Source: Chloroflexota bacterium (GTDB lineage Bacteria > Chloroflexota > Limnocylindria > Limnocylindrales > CSP1-4). From it: a stretch of DNA of 23,113 bases. Under the pieces are notes generated by a model that worked only from the letters and a program-made list of their open reading frames with translations, was not told where the DNA came from and ran no database searches. Shown one piece after another: positions 15,432 to 23,113 of this stretch; position 1 is the first letter of the stretch; every line of letters begins with the position of its first letter. The position numbers and the translations under genes were made by a program. The stretch is from contig JADGQH010000012.1 in the NCBI GenBank assembly GCA_017881985.1, positions 1-23,113 on the forward strand, given 5' to 3'.

Positions 15432-17819
15432 TCAACCCGCCCCGCGTGACTCTGCCGCCTCGAGCGCCTCGCGCACGCGCCGCAGGCGCGACTCGCGCTC
15501 CCGCACGAACCGCTCGATCCCTGCGAGCAGGTACGGCGGCGTGAGGTGCGCCTCGTCCATGACCTCGTCGAGCGTGCCGCCGGTCCGCCAGCGGTCGTCC
15601 CAGTCCGAGCCCATCGAGTATTCGAGGGCCAGCGGCCCGTCGGCCCAGTCATGCATCAGGCGGGCGGCCCGGTTTGTGATCGACATCCCGTCGATCCGGT
15701 CAGCCGGGGTCACCGTTCGGGCCTGGTAGTCGGCCGGCTGCAGCCGGAACAGCTGCGGGCTGATGGCGGCCACGATCTTGACGTTGAGGCGCTCCCGGTC
15801 CAGGTCGGGCAGGAGCTTCACGAGGTTGGCGGTGCTCGTGGTGCCCTGCACGAAGACGGTGCCCATGGCGGGTTGCCCCGGCCGGAACTCGCGCAGGACG
15901 TACGCGCCGCGGGCCGCCTCGAAATGGGACGGGATGCCGAGCGCGTCGCGGTCGGGCAGCTCGATCGGCGGGCGCGTCAGGTGGAGCGCAACGATGGGGG
16001 CCGCCTGGGCCAGCGCGGCGCCCAGCACCACCGGGACCTCGTTGTACTCCCAGGGGTGCAGGTCGATCACGTGGCCCTCGGGGAAGAGCTGTGTCACGCC
16101 GGTCTCGAAGACCCCGAAATGGGTGCGCGAGTCCTCGGCGGTCTCCGGGCCGGAGTGGCCGGCCACCCAGAGCACCTTGCCCACCTTGAGCTGGGTGTCC
16201 TGGGCCAGCTGGCTGAACAGCCGCATGGGTCCGTACTTGAGATAGCTGAAGGAGCCATACGTCGAGCAGGCGCCCCAGAAGCCGTTGAAGGCGGCGAACG
16301 GGTCGTCGGCGAAGTTGACCGTGGCCAGGCCGACCATCATGCCGGCGTTGGTGAACTCGGTGATCTCGGTCGGCAGGAGCGCGCCCCGCGGGTTGGTGTC
16401 GCGCTCGTACCAGCCCCAGCCCTCGAGGTCGCCGAAGCCCTTGCCGAACCCGGCGAGGTTGGTCGATTCGGCGAGATCGGCGGATGCGGCGATGAAGAGG
16501 GGACGCCCGTACTCGGCCTTCGCGAACGAGTTGACCCAGGCGCCCCAGGCGCCCAGGGCGGCACGGTTGGGTGCCTTCTCGCCCGGCTGCTTCCAGATCT
16601 GCGGCGGATAGGCGCGGTAGTCGTAGAGGCGGCGGTCCTCGAAGAGGCCCTTCCCCATGCCCCCCAGGTTGAACGAGGGCACGCGCTCGGGTACCCGGCC
16701 CGCGAGCTCGAGGAGGCGGTCCGAGACGGACTCGACGACGTCGCGCCGGTTGCGCAGGACGGACGCCACGATGCCCAGGTTGGTCTCGGCCTGGCGGGCG
16801 AGCTCCCCCGCGTCCGAGGGCGCCGGCTGGTCCACGCCCTCGTACTCGACGCCGTACTTCGCCATGAACGCGTGGCGCACGGCCCAGAACTCGGGGGCGT
16901 TCATCGGGTGGGGCGTGCCATGGCTCTTGGCGTCGTACTTGCCGTAGCCGCGGCCCTTGCGGGTCTTGAACCAGGCCACCGACGGCCGCTTGTCGGGGTT
17001 CTCGCCGCGCGCGGCCTCGAGCACCGCGCGCGTCACGGGCGCCCATGCCATGCCGTCGGGCGTGCCGCTGACCCGCCAGTCGTACGCGGCGAACCAGGTC
17101 TCCGGTGTTCCCGGCACCACGGAGGAGGCGGGGAACTCGTCGATCCCGAAATCGTTCCAGTCGACGAGGAAGACGAGGTTCGAGAGCCCCAGGCCCCACG
17201 CCGCGTTGCGCGTCTCGTGGCTGGCGCCCGGCGTCAGGCCGCCTTCGCCTTCGATGGCAAAGACCCGCACGTCCTCGCAGCCGGCAAGCTTGAGGGCCAG
17301 CGCCTCGCCCGCGGCGGGCGGCATGCCGTGGCCGGACGGGCCCGTGTTGAACTTCAGGAAGAGGGTCTTGCCCTCCATCTCGGGGTGCCCCGGCAGGCCG
17401 CCGCGGTGGCGCAGGCGGGGCAGGTCCTCCCAGGTGAGCGCCCACCGGCCCTCGTCGGGGAAGTCGAACCTGGGGTCGCCGGTCCACTCGCGGCGCGCCC
17501 GGAGCGTCTCGTTGAGGATCGCCAGGGTGGCATAGACCAGCGGCACCGTATGCCCGGCCGAAAGGATGAACCGGTCCGCGAAGGGGAGCCAGGGCCGGCG
17601 GATGTCCCAGCGCATGGCGCCCGAAAGCAGCAGCGCCAGGAAGATATGCACCTTGGACCGGCTGCCGCCGGGATGGCCCGACTGTCGGTAGTTCAGGGTC
17701 AGGTCGATCATCTCGTCGACCAGGTCCGTCACGACCTCCCAGTCCGCGAATTGGCGCTCGGCCTCCGCGTACAGGTCGTCGACCCGGGTCAGCCCGCCAG
17801 TGTCGGTCACGGATGCCAT
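15432..17819 (-). CDS. Transketolase-family enzyme, long divergent form
   Basis: Thiamine-diphosphate enzyme, 795 residues; ordinary transketolases have about 620-690. ATG 17819 is chosen because family sequence begins there (MASVTDTGGL, then LVDEMIDLTLNYRQSGHPGG); the 151 codons upstream in frame are a shadow of the aminotransferase gene. Matches are SGHPGG (47-52), DRFILSAGH (82-90), TGPSGHGMPPAAGEALALK (159-177), a TPP/metal motif GEGG (191-194) with Asn222 in DWNDFG, and a central pyrimidine domain containing EITEFTNAGMMVGLA. The usual GDG reads GEG, and the usual GEDGPTH segment reads PETAEDSRTH. The substrate may therefore differ from pentose phosphates. It lies between the aminotransferase (29 bp gap) and two PLP enzymes. 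Confidence 0.82.
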   Translation of the reverse strand: MASVTDTGGLTRVDDLYAEAERQFADWEVVTDLVDEMIDLTLNYRQSGHPGGSRSKVHIFLALLLSGAMRWDIRRPWLPFADRFILSAGHTVPLVYATLAILNETLRARREWTGDPRFDFPDEGRWALTWEDLPRLRHRGGLPGHPEMEGKTLFLKFNTGPSGHGMPPAAGEALALKLAGCEDVRVFAIEGEGGLTPGASHETRNAAWGLGLSNLVFLVDWNDFGIDEFPASSVVPGTPETWFAAYDWRVSGTPDGMAWAPVTRAVLEAARGENPDKRPSVAWFKTRKGRGYGKYDAKSHGTPHPMNAPEFWAVRHAFMAKYGVEYEGVDQPAPSDAGELARQAETNLGIVASVLRNRRDVVESVSDRLLELAGRVPERVPSFNLGGMGKGLFEDRRLYDYRAYPPQIWKQPGEKAPNRAALGAWGAWVNSFAKAEYGRPLFIAASADLAESTNLAGFGKGFGDLEGWGWYERDTNPRGALLPTEITEFTNAGMMVGLATVNFADDPFAAFNGFWGACSTYGSFSYLKYGPMRLFSQLAQDTQLKVGKVLWVAGHSGPETAEDSRTHFGVFETGVTQLFPEGHVIDLHPWEYNEVPVVLGAALAQAAPIVALHLTRPPIELPDRDALGIPSHFEAARGAYVLREFRPGQPAMGTVFVQGTTSTANLVKLLPDLDRERLNVKIVAAISPQLFRLQPADYQARTVTPADRIDGMSITNRAARLMHDWADGPLALEYSMGSDWDDRWRTGGTLDEVMDEAHLTPPYLLAGIERFVRERESRLRRVREALEAAESRGAG

Positions 17820-17848
17820 CCCTCTGCCGCCTTCGTTGCTTCCGGTCG

Positions 17849-19024
17849 CTACGCCGACACCGCCAGCGTGCCGACGAACTGCCCGATCCGGTCGAGCGCC
17901 GTGCGGATGTTCGCCTGTGAGGTCGCGTAGCTGAGCCGGATGTGGTCCGTGGCCACGCCGCCGAAGGCCGTCCCCGCCAGCGTCGAGACCCCGGCCTCGT
18001 AGAGCAGCCGGGTGGACAGCTCGGTTCCGGTGAGGCCCGTGCCGGACACCTGGGGGAGCACGTAGAAGGCGCCCGAGGGTCGCAGGCAGCTGATGCCCGG
18101 AATCGCGTTGAGCCCATCGACGACCAGGTCCCGCCGGGCATGGAACTCGGCGACCATCTTGTCGACCTCGTCCTGCGGGCCGCGGAGCGCCTCGACCGCA
18201 CCGTGCTGCGCAAACGAGCAGACGTTGCTGACCGAGTTGATGATCAGCCGCCCGAACGCGAAGGAAAGCCATTCGGGCACGATCGCGTAGCCCAGGCGCC
18301 AGCCCGTCATCGCGTAGGTCTTCGAGAACCCGTCGAGGACCACCGTTCGCTCGGCCATGCCCGGCAGGCTCGCGATCGAGACGTGCTCGCCCTCGTACAG
18401 GATGCGGCCGTAGATCTCGTCCGCAAGGACGATCAGGTCATTGGCCAGCGCGAGCTCGGCGATCGATTCGAGGTCCGCCCGCGTGAGCACGCCGCCGGAC
18501 GGGTTCGCGGGGGAGTTCAGGACGATCATCCGGGTGCGCGGCGTGACGAGCGAGGCCAGCTCGTCGGGGTCGAGACGGAAGCCGTTCGCCTGGCGGATCG
18601 GGATCGGGATCGCCGAGCCGCCGATCCAGCTCACCAGGGATTCGTAGATCGGGTAGCCCGGATCGGGCACGATGACCTCGTCGCCGTCGTCGACGAGGGC
18701 CTCGATCGCATAGAGCATCACGCCCTTGCCGCCGACCGTCACGAAGACCTGGTCGGGCGAGACCGGGAACCCCTTGCGGGCGGTCGCGTCGTCGGCGATC
18801 GCGGCACGCAGCTCGGGGATTCCGGCAAAGGGCGCGTAGTGGGTCTTGCCCTCATCGAGCGCCCGCTTGGCCGCCGCCCGGATGTTGGCGGGCGTGTCGA
18901 AATCGGGCTCACCGACCTCGAGATGCACGACGTCGACGCCTGTGGCCTCGAGGGCGCGGGCACGGGCGGCCGCCTCGAACGCGGTCTCCGTCCCGATCCG
19001 GTCCATCCGACTCGCGAGTCGCAT
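17849..19024 (-). CDS. Class I/II aminotransferase (AspC-like, fold type I)
   Basis: PLP aminotransferase, 391 residues from ATG 19024 (GGAGG 9 nt upstream); the frame extends to 19165 without homologous residues. Key residues: EVGEPDFDTP (36-45), HYAPFAGIPELR (62-73), Asn174 in SPANPSGG, Asp202 and Tyr205 in ADEIYG, the PLP lysine Lys235 in DGFSKTYAMTGWR, and a substrate-carboxylate Arg in HIRLSYA near the end. It is the first gene of a four-gene minus-strand operon, 72 bp downstream of element copy C. Substrate could be aspartate, alanine, or glyoxylate from ureide breakdown; sequence cannot separate these. Confidence 0.9.
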   Translation of the reverse strand: MRLASRMDRIGTETAFEAAARARALEATGVDVVHLEVGEPDFDTPANIRAAAKRALDEGKTHYAPFAGIPELRAAIADDATARKGFPVSPDQVFVTVGGKGVMLYAIEALVDDGDEVIVPDPGYPIYESLVSWIGGSAIPIPIRQANGFRLDPDELASLVTPRTRMIVLNSPANPSGGVLTRADLESIAELALANDLIVLADEIYGRILYEGEHVSIASLPGMAERTVVLDGFSKTYAMTGWRLGYAIVPEWLSFAFGRLIINSVSNVCSFAQHGAVEALRGPQDEVDKMVAEFHARRDLVVDGLNAIPGISCLRPSGAFYVLPQVSGTGLTGTELSTRLLYEAGVSTLAGTAFGGVATDHIRLSYATSQANIRTALDRIGQFVGTLAVSA

Positions 19025-19095
19025 CTCTGACGCCTCCAGGGGGTTCAGGTTTGCCAGGACCGCGTGCGCGGCACGGCGCGGGTCCGCTCCCGGCT

Positions 19096-19180
19096 CAGAC
19101 GCTAGTCGTCTGACATCCATGCGTTTGGACTGTGCCACAGGCCGGCGCACCGTCCGAAGTGCCATTCGGCCTGTTGTGGC
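19096..19180 (-). promoter_or_regulatory. Intergenic element copy C, facing the aminotransferase operon
   Basis: Third copy of the repeat seen at 6777-6930 and 7264-7425. The 22-nt block is at 19096-19117 with one change (GTCAGACGAC for GTCAGATGAC). CTGTGGCACA (19131-19140) and GGCCGAATGGCACT (19158-19171) follow in the same order and near-identical spacing (13 bp here against 14 in A and 16 in B). It ends 72 bp before the aminotransferase start and has the same orientation to its gene as A and B. The similarity stops shortly after the 22-nt block, so the MRRLSPAP reading frame is absent here. Confidence 0.6.
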
Positions 19181-19216
19181 CTGGCCGGCGCCGGGCCCCG
19201 GTTGTCATCCCGTTCG

Positions 19217-20590
19217 TCACCCTGCTCCGTCCGTCCGGGCCGCGATCCGTCGGGCAACACGGTGGGCTTCCGCGGCGAGCGCCGCCTCGTCGGCGGTTGC
19301 GAGGGTCCACTCGCGCACGACGAACCTGCCTTCCACCAGGAGGTGGCGCACGGGCTGCGGCCAGGCGAGGACGATCCCCGCGACGGGGTCCGCCTCGACC
19401 CCTGCCGTGGCCAGGCCGGTCACGTCGAAGAGTGCCACGTCCCCCCGCTTCCCGGGCTCGATCGAGCCCACGTCGTCGCGACCCAGGCACGCGGCGCCGC
19501 CGCGGGTGCCGAGCCGCAGGGCCTCGCGCGCCCCCATCGCGCCGGGCCCGCCGCGGCCGCGCGCAACGAGAAGGGCCTGGCGCACCTCCCCGAGCAGGTG
19601 GCCGCCGTCGTTGGACGCGGAGCCGTCAACGCCGAGGCCCACCTGCACCCCGGCATCGAGGAGCTCCCGGACCGGGGCGATGCCGGAGCCCAGCCGCATG
19701 TTCGAGGTCGGACAGTGCGCGATGCCGGTGCCCGTCGCACGCAGCCGGCCGATGTCCTCGCTCGACAGGTGCACCCCGTGGGCGAGCCACACGTCCTCCC
19801 CGAGGAAGCCGAGGCGGTCGAGGAGCTCGATCGGGCGGCACCCGAAACGTTCCTGGCAGAACGCGGCTTCGTCCGCGGTCTCGGCGACGTGGGTGTGCAG
19901 CCGGACCCCGAGCCGGCGGGCCAGCAGCGCTGAGTCCTTCATGAGCCGCTCGCTGGCCGAGAACGGCGAGCACGGCGCGATCGCCACGCGGAGCATGGAT
20001 CCGGGTGCGGGGTCGTGGAACCGGCGGACCGCCCGCTCGGTCTCCGCAAGCGCGGAATCGGTGTCCTCGACCACGGCGTCCGGGGGGAGGCCGCCGCTCG
20101 ACGCTCCCAGGTCCATCGAGCCGCGACAGGGATGGAAGCGCAGGCCGATCGTCCGCGCGGCCTCGATCTCGGCTGCGAGGAGGTCGCCCGCTCCCGTCGG
20201 GAAGATGTAGGGATGGTCGGTCGAGGTCGAGCAGCCCGAACGGGCCAGCTCGGCGAGCCCGGCCGCAGCGGCTACGCGGGCCCACTCGGCATCGAGGCCG
20301 GCCCACACCGGGTAGAGCTCGGTGAGCCAGCCGAACAGGCCAGCCTGCTGGGCGCGAACCCTGGTCAGGACCTGGTAGAGGTGGTGGTGGGCGTTGACCA
20401 GGCCGGGGATCGCCACGCACCCCCGGCCGTCGAGGACGTCGGCGCCGGCCGCGAGCGCTGCCGGCGGGCTGCCCGCTCCGACCCAGCGGATGATGCCGTC
20501 CTCGACCAAAATCGACCCCCCGGACAGCTCTGTCCCGGCGTCGTCCATCGTGACGACGACGTCACAGCCGGACACGAGGAGCCGGCTCAT
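19217..20590 (-). CDS. 8-oxoguanine deaminase (ATZ/TRZ-type amidohydrolase)
   Basis: Zinc aminohydrolase expected to convert 8-oxoguanine to urate and ammonia; 457 residues. ATG 20590 has GGAGGG 9 nt upstream; the longer frame to 20659 adds unrelated residues. Metal ligands: His68 and His70 in PGLVNAHHHLYQ, His in RLHTHVAE, His in WLAHGVHLS, and Asp in GLGVDGSASND. Specific signatures of 8-oxoguanine deaminases, as I recall the Pseudomonas enzyme, are LFGWLTELYPVWAGLD, SGCSTSTDHPYIFP, FHPCRGSMDLGASSGGLPPD, APCSPFSASERLMKDSA and CPTSNMRLGSGIAPVRELLD. It lies 84 bp after carbamate kinase on the same strand, so probably in one operon. Other members of the family, such as SsnA or hydroxyatrazine hydrolases, are less likely. 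Confidence 0.88.
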   Translation of the reverse strand: MSRLLVSGCDVVVTMDDAGTELSGGSILVEDGIIRWVGAGSPPAALAAGADVLDGRGCVAIPGLVNAHHHLYQVLTRVRAQQAGLFGWLTELYPVWAGLDAEWARVAAAAGLAELARSGCSTSTDHPYIFPTGAGDLLAAEIEAARTIGLRFHPCRGSMDLGASSGGLPPDAVVEDTDSALAETERAVRRFHDPAPGSMLRVAIAPCSPFSASERLMKDSALLARRLGVRLHTHVAETADEAAFCQERFGCRPIELLDRLGFLGEDVWLAHGVHLSSEDIGRLRATGTGIAHCPTSNMRLGSGIAPVRELLDAGVQVGLGVDGSASNDGGHLLGEVRQALLVARGRGGPGAMGAREALRLGTRGGAACLGRDDVGSIEPGKRGDVALFDVTGLATAGVEADPVAGIVLAWPQPVRHLLVEGRFVVREWTLATADEAALAAEAHRVARRIAARTDGAG

Positions 20591-20674
20591 GCGCTCGCGC
20601 CCTCCATCGCCGTCAGCGGCCCGCTGGCCGGGACACGCGACCCGTGGCGTCGCCGCCATCCACAGGGTCGCGGC

Positions 20675-21613
20675 CTACTGGACGAACCTGGTCCCGGTCT
20701 CGCCGCGCAGCCCGCGCTCGATGTTCTCCGGGCTCGTGATGAGCGCTTCCTTGCCGCCCCCCTCGAGGTACCAGATGATCGCCTGGATCTTGGGCCCCAT
20801 CGAGCCCGCCAGGAAGTGACCCTGCGCGTGGTATTCCTTCGCTTCGGCGAGCGTCAGCGTGTCCAGCAGCTGCTGGTCAGGCTTCCCGAAGTTCAGGGCC
20901 ACCTTGTCGACCTGGGTCGTGATCACGAAGAGGTCGGCCTTCAGGTCCCTGGCGAGGGTGGAGGCGGCGTAGTCCTTGTCGATCACCGCTTCGATGCCGA
21001 CGAGATCGCCAGCCTGCTCGATGACGGGGATTCCGCCCCCGCCCGATGCGACCACGGTGAACCCGGCGTGGATGAGGGCGACGATCGCGTCGAACTCGAC
21101 GATCTTCACGGGGAGGGGCGACGGCACGACGCGCCGCCAGCCGCGCCCGGCGTCCTCCACGACGCTCCACCCGTCCTCCTCCTGGTGCGCCCGGGCCGTG
21201 GGCTGATCCATGAAGGAGCCGATCGGCTTGCTCGGATGCGTGAAGGCGGGGTCATCCTTGTCGACCAGCGTCTGGGTGATGATCGTCGCGGCGTGCTTGT
21301 CCATCCCGCGCAGGCGGAATTCGTTGCCCAGCGCGCGCTGGAACATGTACCCGATCGCGCCCTGCGTGTCCGCGCCGCAGTAGTCGAGCGGCACGGGATG
21401 GAGCTCCGCCCGCGACAGCTCGGAGCGGCGCAGGATGAACCCGACCTGCGGGCCATTCCCGTGCGTCAGGAGCACGTCCCAGCCCTGCTCGATCATGCCC
21501 ACGACGTGCCTGCTCGACTCGACGGCGGCGGCGTACTGGTCCGAGATCTCCTGGTGGTGCGCGTCCTTGATCAGTGAGTTGCCGCCGACGGCAACGACCG
21601 CAATCTTGCTCAT
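20675..21613 (-). CDS. arcC: Carbamate kinase
   Basis: Catalyses carbamoyl phosphate + ADP to carbamate (then CO2 and ammonia) + ATP in the catabolic direction. 312 residues, the usual length. Motifs: AVVAVGGNSLI at the N-terminus, LLTHGNGPQVGFILRRSEL, CGADTQGAIGYMFQ, FTVVASGGGGIPVI, EAVIDKDYAASTLA, ITTQVDKVALNFGKPDQQ and AGSMGPKIQAIIWYLE. It starts at ATG 21613 with GAGGA 6 nt upstream. No arginine deiminase is present, so the carbamoyl phosphate most likely comes from the two carbamoyltransferases at 3860-5797. It is the counterpart of E. coli YqeA in the purine cluster. It is divergent from the guanine deaminase gene. Confidence 0.96.
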   Translation of the reverse strand: MSKIAVVAVGGNSLIKDAHHQEISDQYAAAVESSRHVVGMIEQGWDVLLTHGNGPQVGFILRRSELSRAELHPVPLDYCGADTQGAIGYMFQRALGNEFRLRGMDKHAATIITQTLVDKDDPAFTHPSKPIGSFMDQPTARAHQEEDGWSVVEDAGRGWRRVVPSPLPVKIVEFDAIVALIHAGFTVVASGGGGIPVIEQAGDLVGIEAVIDKDYAASTLARDLKADLFVITTQVDKVALNFGKPDQQLLDTLTLAEAKEYHAQGHFLAGSMGPKIQAIIWYLEGGGKEALITSPENIERGLRGETGTRFVQ

Positions 21614-21690
21614 TGAGGTTCCTCGATTCAGTTGTGTCGCCGGTCGGGAGCATCTTTCCCAACCCCGATCGGGACCCGGGACGGCGCAGG

Positions 21691-21707
21691 AACGTGCCGA
21701 AGGGCAC
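21691..21707 (+). promoter_or_regulatory. Possible partial fourth copy of the intergenic element
   Basis: AACGTGCCGAAGGGCAC matches 16 of 17 bases of the distal block of copy A (AACGTGCCGAATGGCAC) and forms a small inverted repeat GTGCC-GAAG-GGCAC. It sits in the 185-bp divergent gap between carbamate kinase and guanine deaminase and, by orientation, faces guanine deaminase. The other two blocks are not recognisable, so this may be chance or a decayed copy. Confidence 0.35.
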
Positions 21708-21798
21708 GGGCAGGTTCTTCGCGGCGCTCGCTAGATTCGGGACCGGGAGCAGCCCGCGGGCTGATGGTCTCTCGAGACGGTAATCGGGATCCGCTCGC

Positions 21799-23113
21799 AT
21801 GACGAGGATAGATGTCGCGATGACGTCGCTGCCGTTCGCCCCGCCGTTCCGGCTGCGCGCGCGGATCCTGACCCCGCTTGCGACCGGCGCAACACGATAC
21901 CTCGCCGACGGCGCGGTCGACGTCGATGCGCGCGGCCGGATCTCTCGCGTCGAGGCATGGCCAGAAGCAGGCGCCGGAGAAGGGGAGCCCGCGCCCGGCG
22001 CCGGCGTGCAGACCGTAAACCCCACGGCGGGCATCCCCGTCCACGACATCCGGCCGTGGCTCGTCATGCCGGGGCTTGTCGACCTCCACACGCACATCCC
22101 CCAGCTGCCGAACGCGGGGCTCGGTGCGGGGCTGGACCTGCTGACCTGGCTCGAGCGATACACGTTCCCGCTCGAAAGCCGCTTCGACGCCGCCGCGGCC
22201 GAGCGCCTCGGTCCGCTTGCGATGCGCGCGTTCACCGCCGCGGGCACGACGACCGTTGTCGCCTATGCGTCCGCCGACCCGGACGCCACCGAGGTGCTGC
22301 TCCGATCGGCGGAGACCCACGGCATCCGCGCCGTGATCGGGCTCGTCCTGATGGATCGGGCGGTCGGTGTCGAGCGCGGCACCGCGTCGAGCCCGGACGA
22401 CGACGCCGGCATCCGGGCATCCGCCGCGCTCTCCGCTCGCTGGAATGGCCGGGACGATGGACGGCTGCACCACGCATTCACGCCACGGTTCGCGCCGAGC
22501 TGCTCGTCCGGGATGCTTCGGGAGTCCGCCCGCCTCGCCGCCGAGTCCGGGTCCCTCTGGCAGACCCATCTCTCGGAGGATCCGGGCGAGCTCGAGGCCG
22601 TTCGCGCGGCATTCCCGGAGGCGCGCGACTACCTGGACGTCTACGACCGGGCCGGCGCCCTCGGCCCCGGCGGACCACGTGCGCTCTTCGCGCACGCCAT
22701 TCATCTCTCCGAGCCCGAGATCCGGCGGCTCGCCCAGAGCGGGGCCGGCGTGGCCCACTGCCCCGCGTCGAACCTCTTCCTGCCGAGCGGGATCATGCCC
22801 CTCGCCCGCTACCTGGAGGCGGGGATCCCGGTCGGGCTCGGCTCCGACGTCTCCGGCGGGCCGGACCCATCGATCTTCGAGGTGATGCGCGTCGGAGCGT
22901 ATGCTCAGCACGCCCTCCAGGTGGTCGCCGGCGATCGAAGGCCGGCCCTCGATCCACTCGGGTGGCTGCGCATGGGGACGCTCGGCGGCGCCGTGGCGCT
23001 CGGCCTCGGCGATACGATCGGCTCGCTCGAGCCGGGCAAGGAAGCGGACATGATCGCGATCGATGCGTCGCTCACGGAGCCGATTCCCGGGGCAGCTGCC
23101 GCCGACGAGCCCG
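21799..23113 (+). CDS. guaD: Guanine deaminase, 3'-truncated by window edge
   Basis: Zinc amidohydrolase converting guanine to xanthine and ammonia. The frame is open from ATG 21799 to the last base; an in-frame TAA at 21781 limits the start, and ATG 21820, with GAGGA about 11 nt upstream, is the alternative. Visible: LVMPGLVDLHTHIPQLP with His97 and His99, LDLLTWLERYTFPLESRF (a guanine-deaminase hallmark), AFTPRFAPSCSSGML, WQTHLSEDPGELEAV, ALFAHAIHLSEPEI, GVAHCPASNLFLPSGIMPL and GLGSDVSGGPDPSIFEVMR with the catalytic Asp. Around 438 residues are present and the C-terminal end is missing. It complements the 8-oxoguanine deaminase on the opposite strand and fits purine salvage for nitrogen. 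Confidence 0.92.
   Translation, partial: MTRIDVAMTSLPFAPPFRLRARILTPLATGATRYLADGAVDVDARGRISRVEAWPEAGAGEGEPAPGAGVQTVNPTAGIPVHDIRPWLVMPGLVDLHTHIPQLPNAGLGAGLDLLTWLERYTFPLESRFDAAAAERLGPLAMRAFTAAGTTTVVAYASADPDATEVLLRSAETHGIRAVIGLVLMDRAVGVERGTASSPDDDAGIRASAALSARWNGRDDGRLHHAFTPRFAPSCSSGMLRESARLAAESGSLWQTHLSEDPGELEAVRAAFPEARDYLDVYDRAGALGPGGPRALFAHAIHLSEPEIRRLAQSGAGVAHCPASNLFLPSGIMPLARYLEAGIPVGLGSDVSGGPDPSIFEVMRVGAYAQHALQVVAGDRRPALDPLGWLRMGTLGGAVALGLGDTIGSLEPGKEADMIAIDASLTEPIPGAAAADEP

Noticed and set aside
17820..18272. N-terminal extension of the transketolase frame
   Set aside because: The extra 151 codons lie over the aminotransferase gene and have no transketolase similarity; ATG 17819 begins the conserved sequence.

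Overview
This is a GC-rich bacterial segment (roughly 65-70% G+C by eye) with dense, tightly spaced genes and GGAGG-type ribosome binding sites. The lipoprotein with a Pro/Ala/Ser/Thr linker, the type III plus type I glutamine synthetase pair and the overall protein style suggest a Chloroflexota-like (possibly Limnocylindria-type) or actinobacterial-like organism. That placement is an impression, not a proof. The window reads as a purine-salvage and nitrogen-recovery island.

Layout. (1) 1-3534, plus strand: the 3' part of a type III glutamine synthetase, then a complete type I glutamine synthetase. (2) 3535-3859: a convergent gap with three ATCAG-N5-CTGAT inverted repeats and a strong terminator hairpin. 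(3) 6706-3860, minus strand: a GntR/UTRA regulator, an aspartate-carbamoyltransferase-like protein without the usual aspartate-binding motif, and a YgeW-like carbamoyltransferase. (4) 6707-7565: an 859-bp divergent control region with two inverted copies of a long repeated element and two 14-bp perfect palindromes 33 bp apart. (5) 7566-12498, plus strand: a BMP/YufOPQ-type nucleoside or purine ABC transporter (two permeases, lipoprotein, duplicated ATPase). (6) 19024-12479, minus strand: an operon of aminotransferase, transketolase-like enzyme and two fold-type-II PLP enzymes, preceded by a third copy of the repeated element. (7) 21613-19217, minus strand: carbamate kinase and 8-oxoguanine deaminase. 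(8) From 21799, plus strand: a guanine deaminase that runs off the window end.

How the genes may work together (inference): the transporter imports nucleosides or bases. Guanine deaminase and 8-oxoguanine deaminase make xanthine and urate. Ring opening, encoded elsewhere, would give ureido compounds. The two carbamoyltransferases would phosphorolyse these to carbamoyl phosphate, and carbamate kinase would turn that into ATP, CO2 and ammonia. The glutamine synthetases would recapture the ammonia. The aminotransferase, transketolase and PLP enzymes may process the remaining carbon/amino skeleton. The gene set resembles the E. coli ygeW-ygeX-ygeY-yqeA-ssnA purine cluster, but it has two carbamoyltransferases and different PLP enzymes. 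The shared intergenic element, all copies pointing toward a gene or operon start, suggests common control, possibly by the GntR protein.
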